Below are positions 43,026 through 54,060 of a stretch of DNA of 64,000 bases, piece after piece. The DNA lies in NCBI GenBank assembly GCA_013146195.2, contig CM028378.1, positions 41,700,925-41,764,924 on the forward strand, written 5' to 3'. The DNA comes from Codonopsis lanceolata. Its lineage: Eukaryota > Streptophyta > Magnoliopsida > Asterales > Campanulaceae. The first letter of the stretch is position 1. Each line of letters opens with the position of its first letter. The position numbers were made by a program, and so were the translations under genes. The notes under the pieces are model-generated. The model made no database searches. It saw only the letters and a list, made by a program, of their open reading frames with translations, and was not told the DNA's origin.

Positions 43026-43740
43026 TGGAATCCATTACGATTCAACTGTTTGATAGCAACATCCAAGTACCGCTCCTCATCATTACCATTACCCCAGCCA
43101 CCGCCGCCGCTGTCGCTGCATCTGCCTGAACAATCCCTCGGTAAACGCACCCAAATCCACCTTCCCCAATCAATAGACCTCGATTGAACCCCTTGGTGGC
43201 CGATTTCAGCTCGGCGAAACAAAAAACCCGTAGATCATTGGCCCGACGCTAAGTCAACAACTCGAAGAGCCCTAAGGAGTCAGTGAAGTCCCTTGACTCG
43301 GAATCGAACTCGGAGCCACCGCCGCCGCTGTCGCTGCCTCTGCCTGAACAATCCCTCGGTAAACGCACCCAAATCCACCCTCCCCAATCAATAGACCTCG
43401 ATTGAACCCCTTGGTGGCCGATTTCATTGGCCCGACGCTGAGTCAACAACTCGAAGAGCCCTAAGGAGTCAGTGAAGTCCCTGGACTCGGAATCGAACTC
43501 AAGCGGCGCGTGCCAGCACTACTCGAAACTACGCTGAACGAACGAGCCCAGGACACCTTAGACGACCTGGAAACGACGACGTCTTCTTGGTCGTCGTCGA
43601 AGGAGGTCGATGATAGTGAGAGATTGGGGATTACTTCTACTTTTAATAATGAAAATGAAAATTCTGTAAATTTGGGCAATTTAGATGAGAGTGAGAACGT
43701 TGAGGGAAGGCAACTGGAGAGAGAGAGAGAGAGATGCAGA
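43026..43740 (-). pseudogene. receptor-like cytoplasmic kinase N-terminal fragment
   Basis: On the minus strand: a Ser-rich N-terminus (SWARSFSVVSSSAGTRR), SESRDFTDSLGLFELLTQRR, ELKSATKGFNRGLLIGEGG with FGCVYRGIV (glycine-rich loop), then VAIKQLNRNGFQ with the ATP-binding lysine (43063-43026). This is the front of an RLCK-VII/PBL-type kinase, a class that relays immune receptor signals. The HRD and DFG parts are missing. The loop-containing segment is present twice (43101-43320 and 43320-43500), with frameshifts between them. A first-exon-like capture ending close to the exon border after NGFQ. Confidence 0.85.
43101..43500. repeat. internal tandem duplication of kinase sequence
   Basis: Two ~190-220 bp copies sharing CCTCGGTAAACGCACCCAAA, CAATCAATAGACCTCGATTG and AGGAGTCAGTGAAGTCCC. 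The first copy has an extra AGCTCGGCGAAACAAAAAAC segment, which encodes the ancestral sequence, so the second copy carries the deletion. Confidence 0.85.
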
Positions 43741-44426
43741 TCATGGTCTCTTGCTCTGCAATATGTCGGGAAATAAAGAAGGGGCATTCTTGTCAATTAA
43801 AAAAACAGACGGCAAAACTAACGCTAACGGAGGGAAGGGGTAAATTGGTCCAAAAAGACATGTCCATGGACCAACTTCTATTGTTTTTTTTTGTCTAGGG
43901 ACCAAAACATTGTTTTTCGACATGTCCAGGGACCAAATTATTATTTAATTCTATTTTTTAGGATAGTTCATGGATCGATCGGTTTTTATACCTCCAAATT
44001 AATGACCAATTCATGTTGCAAAAATATATGTAAATGAATAAAGATATATGCACATGGGCTGATTAATAATTTTTATGGTATCGTCCTAGACCATTTGAAT
44101 GGTGGATCCCGGAAAGAGTATAAACCATTCGTCTGAGATCTATCCAATCTTGGGAAGCCGAAAGACAGGTGGAATACGAAGGTTCTATACTTTGGAGAAA
44201 GAATCCATTATTTTAGAAACAATCTCTGACTGTCGAAACAAAGCATGTGTTTTTCCGATCAATTTTAGGAAAAATAAATAAAGTAAATTATAAAAGCACG
44301 TTGTACTTAACAAAAAATCCTGAAACCTTGCCCGAATTTAGAAAGGAACGTTTGATACGGGAAACAAGTACAGAGGTTAGATCAGAGAGTATAAAGATCA
44401 GTTCAGAGAAAACAGATTTGGGTAAA

Positions 44427-46262
44427 ATGGCTGCCGAGAATGAACAAACTACTGTGGGTACCGAGACAGGGGCTCCAGGGTACGCTCCTACTCTGACTAT
44501 TCAACAGTGGTTAGACCAAAATATAAATGCGCAGGCCGATTGCTTAATAGGCCAAATAACGAATCTCATGCAAAACATGAGACTCAATGTAGAAGGAATC
44601 ACTTTTCCTGCAACACCTCATGAAACATTAACTTCTCATGCTCCCCTAAACTCTAACCCTCAACCAAACACTAATCCTCCACCAAATACCATCATCCCAA
44701 TCACCAATTTCCCACCAAATACTTACAACTAAAATCTTAACCATTTCTTAACAAACCTGGGCTACCCTTTCCCAAACACCAGTATACCTTAAAATCCAGG
44801 TGGCCTTCCATTTCTCATCACCAATCCGCTCCAAAATAGCCCATATATGGACCCTAAAAACTATGCCCAGCAGGGACAAGTAGCGACCTATCTACAATTT
44901 AATGATTCTGGTCGTCAGGCAGAAGCTACAAATATCGCACTTCCTCAAAATACTTACCAAATGTCTCAGCAAGTCTCATAAATAAACCCAGCTGCAGCAA
45001 ATCCCACAAATATAGACCATGCTCCAGCTCCACCCCTCACAAAAATGGAAACAAATGTTGAGAACCTCAAAGAACTGATGCTCAAGGTTCTAAACAAAGG
45101 AGAATTCTCTACGCTGTCGTTAACACTACAACCCTCAGCTATGTTGCCATTAAAATGTAAAATGCCTGACATAGAGAAATTTGATGGGACTGGTTGTCCT
45201 ATCTCCCACCTAAAGTCTTACTCCACAGTAATACAGTTAAGGGGAGCTAGGTTCGAGGCTATGGCTTTCGATTTCCATTTAACTTTAGTGGGGACATCAA
45301 CGCAATGGTTAATGCTAGCAGACAATAGTATTATGGGTACTTAGGACCAAATAGCTGAAGAACTCCAAAAGAGGTACAAAGACAACAGTAGCTCTGAGAA
45401 TAAAAAGGAACTTGAGGCATGCACCCAAAGGGAGAAAGAAACATGTGCAGAATTTGCAGCCAGGTAGAAGAGGAAAATAGCCCAAACATTGGACAGACCC
45501 GATCCAGCTGAATCAACTAGAATGTTCATAAAAAATCTCCAACCTATCTACCTGGAACACATGAGGTATCTCCCTTATGGCAACTTCAGCAAAATAATGG
45601 AAGTGGGAATTCGTATCGATGAAGACATACGCACTATGAACTTAAAAAATGATACACCTCAAAGTTCATTCCACTACACGAAAGGGAAAGCAGCATCGCC
45701 AAGGGCTGCAGTTAATGTTGTTGGAAATATTCCAGCAGTCGTATTGCCAACTAGTTGTTCTAGCCAAAACTATGGTAATGTGCCATGGTCATATGGGATA
45801 GATAAGTCTGCCAATTCTGTTGGGGGGAACAGTGATACTAACAGAAACTTCATAGGACCTTACAAAGGAAATAACAGACATTACGATGAATTGCATGCTT
45901 CGATGTCCATAATATTACAAGGTTTAATAACACAAGGGGTCCTGAAACCAATGGAGGATTACAAACCTCCAAAACCGCTACGAAATGCATGGAATCACTC
46001 TCAGTATTGTGAGTACCATCGTTGCAGTGGCCACCCCACCGACAAGTGTTATATGCTCAAAAGTGTCATCCAGTTTCTTATCGATGACAAGGTCATTGAG
46101 AAGCTGCATCAATTACCACAAATCAGCATGATCAAGTTTGATGAAAAGGTCTGCTCGTCAGCCCAGTTTAAGAAAAATAACGCACCTCTACCATATATGG
46201 TCATCCCTCTCTCCTCCAGGGAGATAGATTTTATGAATTGCTCTCATGAAGTAGCATATTGA
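44427..46262 (+). pseudogene. Tat-type gypsy gag pseudogene
   Basis: Starts MAAENEQTTV, with a stop at 44730, further breaks, then MPDIEKFDGTGCPISHLKSY (about 45165), WLMLADNSI, EELQKRYKDN, MFIKNLQPIYLEHM and a zinc-binding CEYHRCSGHPTDKC (46008-46049). FDGTGCP and the CEYH...GH....C knuckle are hallmarks of Tat/Ogre capsid proteins. Several in-frame stops (TAG near 45342 and 45465) rule out function. No protease, RT or integrase follows. Confidence 0.85.
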
Positions 46263-46451
46263 ACAGTGGTTGAGCGTTGCCCCGAGAAACAACATTAAAA
46301 ATGCTACTTGGATAGGGAAAAATGTCAGTACGAAAAGTTGTTGGTCACTCAGGAAAGGACAGGGAAGGCCCTTGAGGCTCATAGAACCCTAGTATATATA
46401 TCAAAAATCCCTTTTACCTTTGAACCTCTCTTCTGCTAAATAAGTTTTTAA

Positions 46452-46736
46452 GGGCTTGTTTGGTAGTCGAACAAGGATAAGCAATATTATTAATCCCAGT
46501 ACTATTAGTGCCCTCGCTATTAATCCTCACTTGTATATCGGGTGTAGTTTTGAGATTACAAATGTTAATCCCAATTTTTTTTAGTGAGGGCGCTAATAAT
46601 ACCACCCTCCCCGTTGGTATTAATAGTGAGGGGATATTGAATTTATCCGGATAACTCGTGTTATTAGTCCTGACCACCTATTGCGTACCAAACATCAGGT
46701 AACTCGGCTTATTAATCCTGGCTACCAAAAGGCACC
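46452..46736. mobile_element. Tourist-type MITE (PIF/Harbinger, 285 bp)
   Basis: Ends GGGCTTGTTTGGTAG and CTACCAAAAGGCACC are inverted repeats, flanked by TAA at 46449-46451 and 46737-46739, the TWA target duplication of PIF/Harbinger elements. Internal GGGATTAAT/ATTAATCC segments pair as well. Confidence 0.85.
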
Positions 46737-46739
46737 TAA

Positions 46740-47933
46740 AAGACAACTTTTCACTTTTTCTGAAATCAACTCAGCGTTAGTTTCGTAGATTTTCCGTAGA
46801 GATCACATATTTCTGAGTATCCCTAAACATGTTTTCTTCTTAAAAGATGATAAATTGACTCACATAAAAACACATAAATCTACACGAGTTGATAATGAAT
46901 CATCTAGAAGATATGGACCCGCAAACTATTAGGAACACATGGAATCCAAAGCAGTCAAGTCGTCTTGATCGGAATCACCTTCGACCCATTGCGGTCAAGT
47001 TGTTAGTAGCATACTAGGGCTTCCTACCATAACACCAAAACCCCTTCAAAAACCGGAAACCCTTTTAAACCCACCTTATGCCAAAACCCCTCTCGAAATT
47101 AAAACTTTCCAATATCACCAGCCAAACAACTATTCTCATGATCCAGCTTCCTAAAGTTGGGATATTTCGCCTTTTTATATCCACCAAGAATGATTATCCC
47201 TTTTTTTCCAAAAGGAGAGAAGACATTCCTCAACTGCTATTATAATGCTCCGAAAAAAAAACCTCTCTGGAGCAAGTCCATCTCTCTCTTACACAAATAA
47301 ATTTGGGCCTCTCGGGGAAAAACAATGCATATACACTTCTTCAGGTGTTGATCAAACGCAAAAAGACCCACCATACCCAAAGGCAATGCCAAAAAATGGC
47401 CCACCATACCCAAAGTCAAAACCAAAAGGCCCACCATACCCAAAGTCAAAGCCATAGCCAAGGTCAAAGCCAAAAGGCCCACCATACCCAAAGCCAAAGC
47501 CATACCCAAAGTAAAAAAGTCTACCATACTCAAAACTAAAAGCCAATTGTCCATCTAGAACCCACCACCTAAAAATCCAACCAACGACCAATTTTTTATT
47601 ACCTTTTTTTAAAAGAAACCAATTCCATAAAAGAGACCTTCTAACCGAAGGCCAATCGAAAACCTTAAAACCGATCCATCCCCAAACACTTAAACAGTAC
47701 ACCCTGAACGAGTCGCGATCAACAACTCTGCTTTAATCTGTTATAACGTGATCTGAGTCAAAGATGAAACTCCTTGTTAAAACACTTAAAAACATCAAAA
47801 TATAATTACCAAGTAGGGTCCATAACCAACCGATCAGCGCGGCTCTCTTTCTTGTTCATTAGAGTCATCCACATATCATTTACCTTTGTTTTTATCTTTA
47901 AAAGTCCACCTAGGGCTGTTCCTCCATTCACAT
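46740..47933. other. unassigned, includes an 18-30 bp repeat block
   Basis: Probably the remainder of the gypsy element. At 47365-47515, units of CCACCATACCCAAAGTCAAA and CCAAAAGGC repeat five times; the plus strand reads PPYPKSKPKG and the minus strand GGPFGFDFGYG. This looks like a repeat-encoded peptide, and no promoter or complete frame supports a gene. Confidence 0.45.
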
Positions 47934-48861
47934 TGTAAGGGTAAAATAGGCATGGCCTATTTTATTTTTGTTTCTCCTTTCTTGGTAAAATACATATTTG
48001 ACAAGTGTGGCATTTTTGGTAACAAAATCTTTAATTAGATTTTGTTTTTTCCTTGGTCCTTAAGTTTTTATCATTTTTGGAAACAAAATATTCCTAAAGA
48101 TTTGTTGATTTCTTGGACCTAAATCTTAGGAGTTGTTTTTGGAAACTAAATCTAGTCAACAATCCTTTGTCAACCGTGTTTATAGACTCCTTATTTATAT
48201 GGTAATAAAATCTAGAAATAAGGTAAGTAGATTCTATTCCTTTATACTAATCCTTGTCCTTCTTGGAGATGGATTCCTTCTTTGTGTGTAGGTTTCCTCA
48301 AGCATTATAAATAGAAGACAAAGGGAACGGCTATAATACGCATTGAGAGAGAAGATAACTAATTCAGAAAAGCTGAGAGCTGAAAATCATAAATTCCAGA
48401 ACCAGTTTTCTGTTCCAGCCGTGCTGTAGAATTTGAATGTGACTTCGGATGTTATAACATTGGAAGCGACATTGAAGTGCTGGAACTGTTTTGACTTCCT
48501 AGCTGATTTTAGGAAGCTATTTGTTTCTTCCCACGTTTTCTATACCTGTTTTTCTGTGGGTGTTTTGCTCTCCAAGACTTGTTGTCTTGTGAGAGTGTTT
48601 TGTTTGGTGATTTCACAATCTTTTTGTAAAACAATTAATCTTTTTAGTGAAATCTTTTTGGCCATGAAGCTAAATCTACAAGCATAGGCTTGTAGATTGT
48701 TTGGTAAACCTTTTGTGTTTAATTTCGTACTTTAATATTAAGTCTTCCGCTGTTTTGTTATTTCTGGCCATTGTGACTTCCATTGTAGCTACATCGGCAG
48801 CTACATTGGAAACTGCATTGGCTGTAGTTTTTGGAGAATCCTAGCTACTTGTGTTCTTTCA
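47934..48861 (+). repeat. 5' LTR (928 bp)
   Basis: Begins TGTAAGGGTAAAATAGGC and ends GTTCTTTCA just before the primer site. Contains a TATAAATAGAAG box at about 48306-48317. Confidence 0.9.
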
Positions 48862-48863
48862 AT

Positions 48864-48876
48864 TGGTATCAGAGCC
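48864..48876 (+). other. primer binding site (initiator-Met tRNA)
   Basis: TGGTATCAGAGCC, the standard plant copia site. An identical copy occurs at 53766-53778 behind the second LTR. Confidence 0.95.
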
Positions 48877-48918
48877 TTCTCTTGACATCACTAAGAGTTG
48901 ATTCTGGTAGTAGCCGTG

Positions 48919-51250
48919 ATGGATTCTCAGTATGAGAATGTCGTTCGTCCTCCTATTTTGACTAATACAAATTATTCTATTTGGAAAGTCAAGATGCGTA
49001 TCTTCATCAAATCAATTGATGAGAGAGCGTGGCTTGCTGTTCTAAATGGTTGGACTCCTCCCAAAAGTACTGATGATAATGGTGATGTAAAGATCACCAA
49101 AGAAGCAGATTGGTCTAATAATGATAGAAACATTGCCTTTTTTTAATTCTAAAGCCTTGTCTGCCACATACAAAGCTCTTTATGCTAACACCTTTAGGGT
49201 TATAGCCAACTATGAGTCTGCTAAAGATGTTTGGGAGGCCCTTCAAATCTTGTCTCAAGTACCTTCCAGTGTTCGTGCTTCTAAATTAAGATTGCTTACC
49301 ACTCAATTTGGAAACACAAGGATGAATGAAGATGAAGATATTATGTCTTACTATGCTAGATTACTTGATATATCTAACTCTGCTCTTGCTTTGGGTGATC
49401 CTATCACCAATGATCGTCTTGTTAGCAAGATGATGCGAACTTTGCCTGAAAGGTTTAATGTGAAAATTTGTGCTATTGAGGAAGCTCATGACATTGACAA
49501 AATTGGTTTTGAAAGACTAGCTGGTATTCTTCAAAATTTTGAGTTAAACCTCAATGAGCAAATTAAGAACAAAAGGCAAAGGTGCATCATCTTCTACTCC
49601 TTCTGATGATAGTATTGTTTTTCCTTCTGTTGTTGATATCTCTTCTGAATTTCTTGAATTGCATAAGAAGATTGAAGAATCTGATTTTGGTGAAGAGTCA
49701 ATGGATTTTTTAACAACAAATTTTAAAAATATTTTGAAAGCAAAGGGGCAAAACAGATCTCCATCTTCTATCTCCAAAACAAATTTCAAAACTGAGCCTA
49801 GCAAATTTCCTCCCAAAGAAAGTTTTTTTCAAACCCCTGAAAAAAAATCCTTTTGGTAAGCAGCCTACATCTAGAAGTAAAAATATTGATTCTATTCAAT
49901 GTAGGGCTTGTCAAGGGTTTGGGCATTATGCTAATCAATGTGCTAATACTTTGAGAAAGAAGGGTTTGAATTTTTCTGCTACTTTGAGTGATAGTGATGA
50001 TGAAGATCTAGGTGATCTCATCACTCTCACTGCTGTACACAACTCTCCATCTGATTTTGCAGGATTTTCGGCCAATGTGACTCCGAATGTAGCCACATCA
50101 GAAGCGATATTGGACAGAAGTTGGGAAGATCATTGCTGTTTTAACTCCTCTGTCACAGAAGACGATGGAGAATCAGAATCAGACCTGCTGGAAGGTTACA
50201 AAGAGTTGTACAAAGATTGGTAGAAGGGAGCTCATCAAGTTACATTGCTTGGAAAGGCAAACGAACTGCTGAAAAAGGCTAATGAAGAACAAAAGGAGTG
50301 TATTACGAGGCTGGAGAGTCTACTGACCAAGAAGGATGTGGAGATTGAAGATCTGAAAGAAAAACTTATCAAAGCCAATGAAACCATGGAAAAATGGAAT
50401 TCAAGCCAACACAAAATGGATGATATGTTGAATTCTAGTAATTCTGGTAAGTCTGGTATTGGATTCAGGCCCAAGAAGTTTGTGAAAGAAGGTGAAGGTA
50501 TGCCTACTGAACCAAAACATCCCACACAAAATTTTCAAAATCTAAACTTCTTTGAAAAACCCAAAACTAGAAAGAAGAATTTTGTGTCATTTTTGTCACA
50601 AGCCTGGTCATATACAGCCATTCTGCTTTCTTAAAAAGGCTGTATATGAAGAAGAAGTAAGACAGGCCTTTTTGGTTCGAAATCAGATGCAGCATCGAAT
50701 GCAACAACCAATGCAGCAACATTGGAAGTCACATTCGAAGCTACATCAGAAGGTACAGAAACAACAATCAAAAAGCTTTAAAAAGATGTGGGTTCCCAAA
50801 GGCAGTGACAAGAAGGGTAAATCCAAATACTGTTAGCCCTTTGATATATGTCCTGGTGCTAAGTGGTCCTATGATGAATCTCCTGAATTTGGAGATCATG
50901 AATCTCCTGCACAATCTGCATCTGAAACCATTGAACCTGCACCTGATCAGACAGAACCTGCAAATTCAGGAAGTTCAGTGGATGTGATTCAGAATGTGAC
51001 TCCCAATGTGATTCCGAATGTAGCTACATCAGAACTCACATTGGACAGAAACTTGGCAGATTCAGAAACAGGTCATGAACATTCAGAAATTCAGTCCAAT
51101 TTGACTGATTGCAGCCATGACATTCCCAGCCGCATACAGAAAAACCATCCAATCTCTCAAGTCATAGGTAATATTCATGATGGCATATACACAAGGAGAA
51201 GAGGTAAGGTTGATTCTCACAAATTAGCATGCTTATCAAAATATTTTTGA
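48919..51250 (+). pseudogene. copia gag (DUF4219/UBN2 type) with two zinc knuckles
   Basis: ATG at 48919 (MDSQYENVVRPPILTNTNYS), then the UBN2-type core SYYARLLDISNSALALGD and TLPERFNVKI. A first CCHC knuckle CRACQGFGHYANQC (about 49900-49941), a coiled-coil-like segment (LESLLTKKDVEIEDLKEKL), and a second knuckle CHFCHKPGHIQPFC (50588-50629) follow. It ends with RIQKNHPISQVIGNIHDGIY TRRR, the hinge that normally leads into reverse transcriptase. Frame breaks lie near 49139, 49550, 49850, 50222 and 50580, so no full product is made from this copy. Confidence 0.88.
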
Positions 51251-51254
51251 GAGA

Positions 51255-51560
51255 AGCCTTACAACTTTTATGGATGCTCCAAATGATCAAAGGTTATGGA
51301 CTACACATTGATGTTTTAACCTTGTATGTTGATAACACCTATGCAATTTGTTTAGCACAAAAATCCAATTCATCATTCTCGAACAAAACACATTGATATA
51401 AGACACCACTTTATTAGAGACTTGGTTAAATATGAAAATTGTTTGCATTGAACATGTTGGGACTGAAAATCATCTTGCTGATATATTTGCCAAGTGTCTT
51501 GATTTTGAGAGATTTTTCAATCTTTGGAAATCTCTTGTGTTTTGTGTGCCATATGATTTT
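51255..51560 (+). pseudogene. copia RNase H C-terminal remnant
   Basis: The frames give LWMLQMIKGYG, DVLTLYVDNTYAICLAQ, FIRDLVKYE, and HVGTENHLADIFAKCL, the last ~90 residues of copia RNase H. The join to gag shows that roughly 3 kb of pol has been lost. Confidence 0.8.
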
Positions 51561-52835
51561 ACACTTAGTTATATAAAAAAAACATGATTGCATTTTGTCT
51601 TTAGAGGGCACTCTAGATCAATTGACTCACATATATGTGTCTTTTGTTGTTGCTTGGGAATTGCATTCAAAATCAATTGTGATTTTTTTGTTATGATTCT
51701 CTCTCTCTCTCCCAGTTCTTGAGTATGTTTGAAGTCCACAAAGGAAAGAGCTACTTTTTGAAATTTTTGAGATGCTGCAATTTGTCAAAGTACTATGGAG
51801 CTTCGGCTCTCATGGGTTGATCTTGAGAAAATTGACTCTCTTTAATTGAAAAAGTGTGAAAGCTACCTAACGGAAAAGAGCTACCTATGAACAAGGTTTG
51901 TGGCAATTCTCTTTTGGGACTATGAATCCTCAGATTTCATGGGTTGATCAAATGCAAAATTGCTTCCCTTGGTAAATAGTGTGAAAGGTTCCAAGTGGCA
52001 TGTTTTTATAGCTTGAAATAAAGTAGAGCTATATTCCTAGGGAAATAAAATACCTATGGATTTTTGTTGTGAAAAAATTTATGATCTTGGGAGATAAATC
52101 TGGTTGAGAAAACAAAAAAAAAATGCAAAATTGAAAATAAAATCACAAGTTTGGCGAATGTATCTCCCAATGCAGCTACATTAGGAACTACATCGCTTTG
52201 ATCTAGTATTTATTAGTTGTGTGTGATTGCATTTTTTTAAAATTCTTTTGCCTGGCTTTTTGTTATCATGTTTTTAGGCATAAAATTTTAGGACATGCAT
52301 TGTTGGCAAGGATATCAGCTTGGTGAAATTTTGTCCTAAAATAAACTGTGCAAATCAATTTCAAAAATTTCCATGTTGAAAAATATTTAGTGGTTATCTA
52401 ATTTTTATGTGGAACTAAGAGGTTTTGAATATGGATATGATGTGCACAGTTATTGCTAGTGGTGTGTTCAAATCTTGGTGAACACTTAATTGTATTTTTC
52501 AAAATCTTGGATTTTTTTGTGAATTCCTAAAAGATTGTTTATCCTCTTCCTTTTCCGGTCAAATAGGGGGAGAGAGATCAAGTGTTTCTGGTGATTGCAT
52601 CATGAGGATGAGATCAAGTGTTTGTGGTGATTGTATCATGTTTGTTTTGTATGCATGTGATTGCATCATTGGTATATTCTGATTTGTGCTTAGTAGATGA
52701 TTTTTGATTTTATACCTTGCACAAATTCAGGGGGAGATGAGATTTTCTAACCAATGCAGGTTAGATGGTTTTGATTGGTGTTGAATAAACACTTGTCTTT
52801 TGATTTGACCAGAAAGGTTCAACAAAGGGGGAAAT
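51561..52835 (+). other. long 3' untranslated region of the copia element
   Basis: About 1.27 kb of noncoding DNA with AAAGAGCTAC repeats (51746-51890), CATCATG repeats (52590-52680) and a polypurine tract just before the LTR. Nothing coding was recognised. Confidence 0.6.
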
Positions 52836-53763
52836 TGTAAGTGTAAAATAGGCATGACCTATTTTATTTTTGTTTCTCCTTTCTTGGTAAAATACATATT
52901 TGACAAGTGTGGCATTTTTGGTAACAAAATCTTTAATTAGATTTTGTTTTTTCCTTGGTCCTTAAGTTTTTATCATTTTTTGAAACAAAATATTCCTAAA
53001 GATTTGTTGATTTCTTGGACCTAAATCTTAGGAGTTGTTTTTGGAAACTAAATCTAGTCAACAATCCTTTGTCAACCGTGTTTATAGACTCCTTATTTAT
53101 ATGGTAATAAAATCTAGAAATAAGGTAAGTAGATTCCATTCCTTTATACTAATCCTTGTCCTTCTTGGAGATGGATTCCTTCTTTGTGTGTAGGTTTCCT
53201 CAAGCATTATAAATAGAAGACAAAGGGAACGTCTGTAATACGCATTGAGAGAGAAGAGAACTGATTCAGAAAAGCTGAGAGCTGAAAATCATAAATTCCA
53301 GAACCAGTTTTCTGTTCCAGCCGTGCTGCAGAATTTGAATGTGACTTCAGATGTTATAACATTGGAAGCGACATTGAAGTGCTGGAACTGTTTTGACTTC
53401 CTAGCTAATTTTAGGAAGCTATTTGTTTCTTCCCACGTTTTCTATACCTGTTTTTCTGTGGGTGTTTTGCTCTCCAAGACTTGTTGTCTTGTGAGAGTGT
53501 TTTGTTTGGTGATATCACAATCTTTTTGTAAAACAATTAATCTTTTTAGTGGAATCTTTTTGGCCATGAAGCTAAATCTACAAGCATAGGCTTGTAGATT
53601 GTTTGGTAAACCTTTTGTGTTTAATTTCGTGTTTTAGTATTAAGTCTTCCGCTGTTTTGTTATTTCTGGCCATTGTGACTTCCATTGTAGCTACATCGGC
53701 AGCTACATTGGAAACTGCATTGGCTGTAGTTTTTGGAGAATCCTAGCTACTTGTGTTCTTTCA
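52836..53763 (+). repeat. 3' LTR (928 bp)
   Basis: Begins TGTAAGTGTAAAATAGGC, ends GTTCTTTCA, collinear with the 5' LTR without visible indels. Confidence 0.9.
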
Positions 53764-53848
53764 ATTGGTATCAGAGCCTTCTCTTGACATCACTAAGAGT
53801 TGATTCTGGTAGTAGCCGTGATGGATTCTCAGTATGAGAATGTCGTTG

Positions 53849-54060
53849 GGTGCCTAACGCCTTCTTAACTCGTAACTTAGTCTCCGAACCCTTATAAATC
53901 TGGTATATTTGATTTTTTTTATCCTTAAAATAAAGATGGCGACTCTATTATACATATTTTGAGTCCACAAATTGAGGTCGACGTGTATTCCATGCGCTTT
54001 AAATTTTGAAACCACCCCGCTTTTCAGTAGTGGGGGGACTGGTGCGAAACGGGGCACTCA
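53849..54060 (+). repeat. gypsy (Tat-type) LTR 3' fragment
   Basis: Aligns with 41510-41725: CTCGTAACTTAGTCTCCGAA, ACCACCCCGCTTTTCAGTAG, GGTGCGAAACGGGGCACT. It starts abruptly after the gag codons of the preceding copia unit. Confidence 0.75.

Larger units (their letters stand above)
42503..43951. mobile_element. Pack-MULE carrying a receptor-like kinase fragment
   Basis: Inverted repeats of about 140 bp: left 42503-42640 (TTTGGTCCCTGGACATGTCG, CAATAGAAGTTGGTCC, TTGGACCAATTTGTCC) and right 43815-43951 (its complement). An exact 13-bp direct repeat TATTTTTTAGGAT flanks it at 42490-42502 and 43952-43964. That is slightly longer than the usual 8-11 bp of Mutator insertions, perhaps by chance extension. 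It inserted into the leader of the gypsy element. No transposase. Confidence 0.85.
47934..53848 (+). mobile_element. copia element lacking most of pol, LTR-body-LTR-gag start
   Basis: Two 928-bp LTRs with only about 15 differences by eye, primer site TGGTATCAGAGCC at 48864, gag with two zinc knuckles, an RNase H tail, and a purine tract AACAAAGGGGGAAAT (52821-52835) before the 3' LTR. Protease, integrase and most of reverse transcriptase are missing. After the 3' LTR the sequence repeats the primer site and gag start up to 53848, as if a second head-to-tail unit began there. High LTR identity means a recent insertion, so the deletion was probably in the source element, which would be a non-autonomous family. 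Confidence 0.9.

Noticed and set aside
47352..47702. glycine/tyrosine-rich protein on the minus strand
   Set aside because: The composition comes from a short DNA repeat; no promoter, intron or conserved end supports it.
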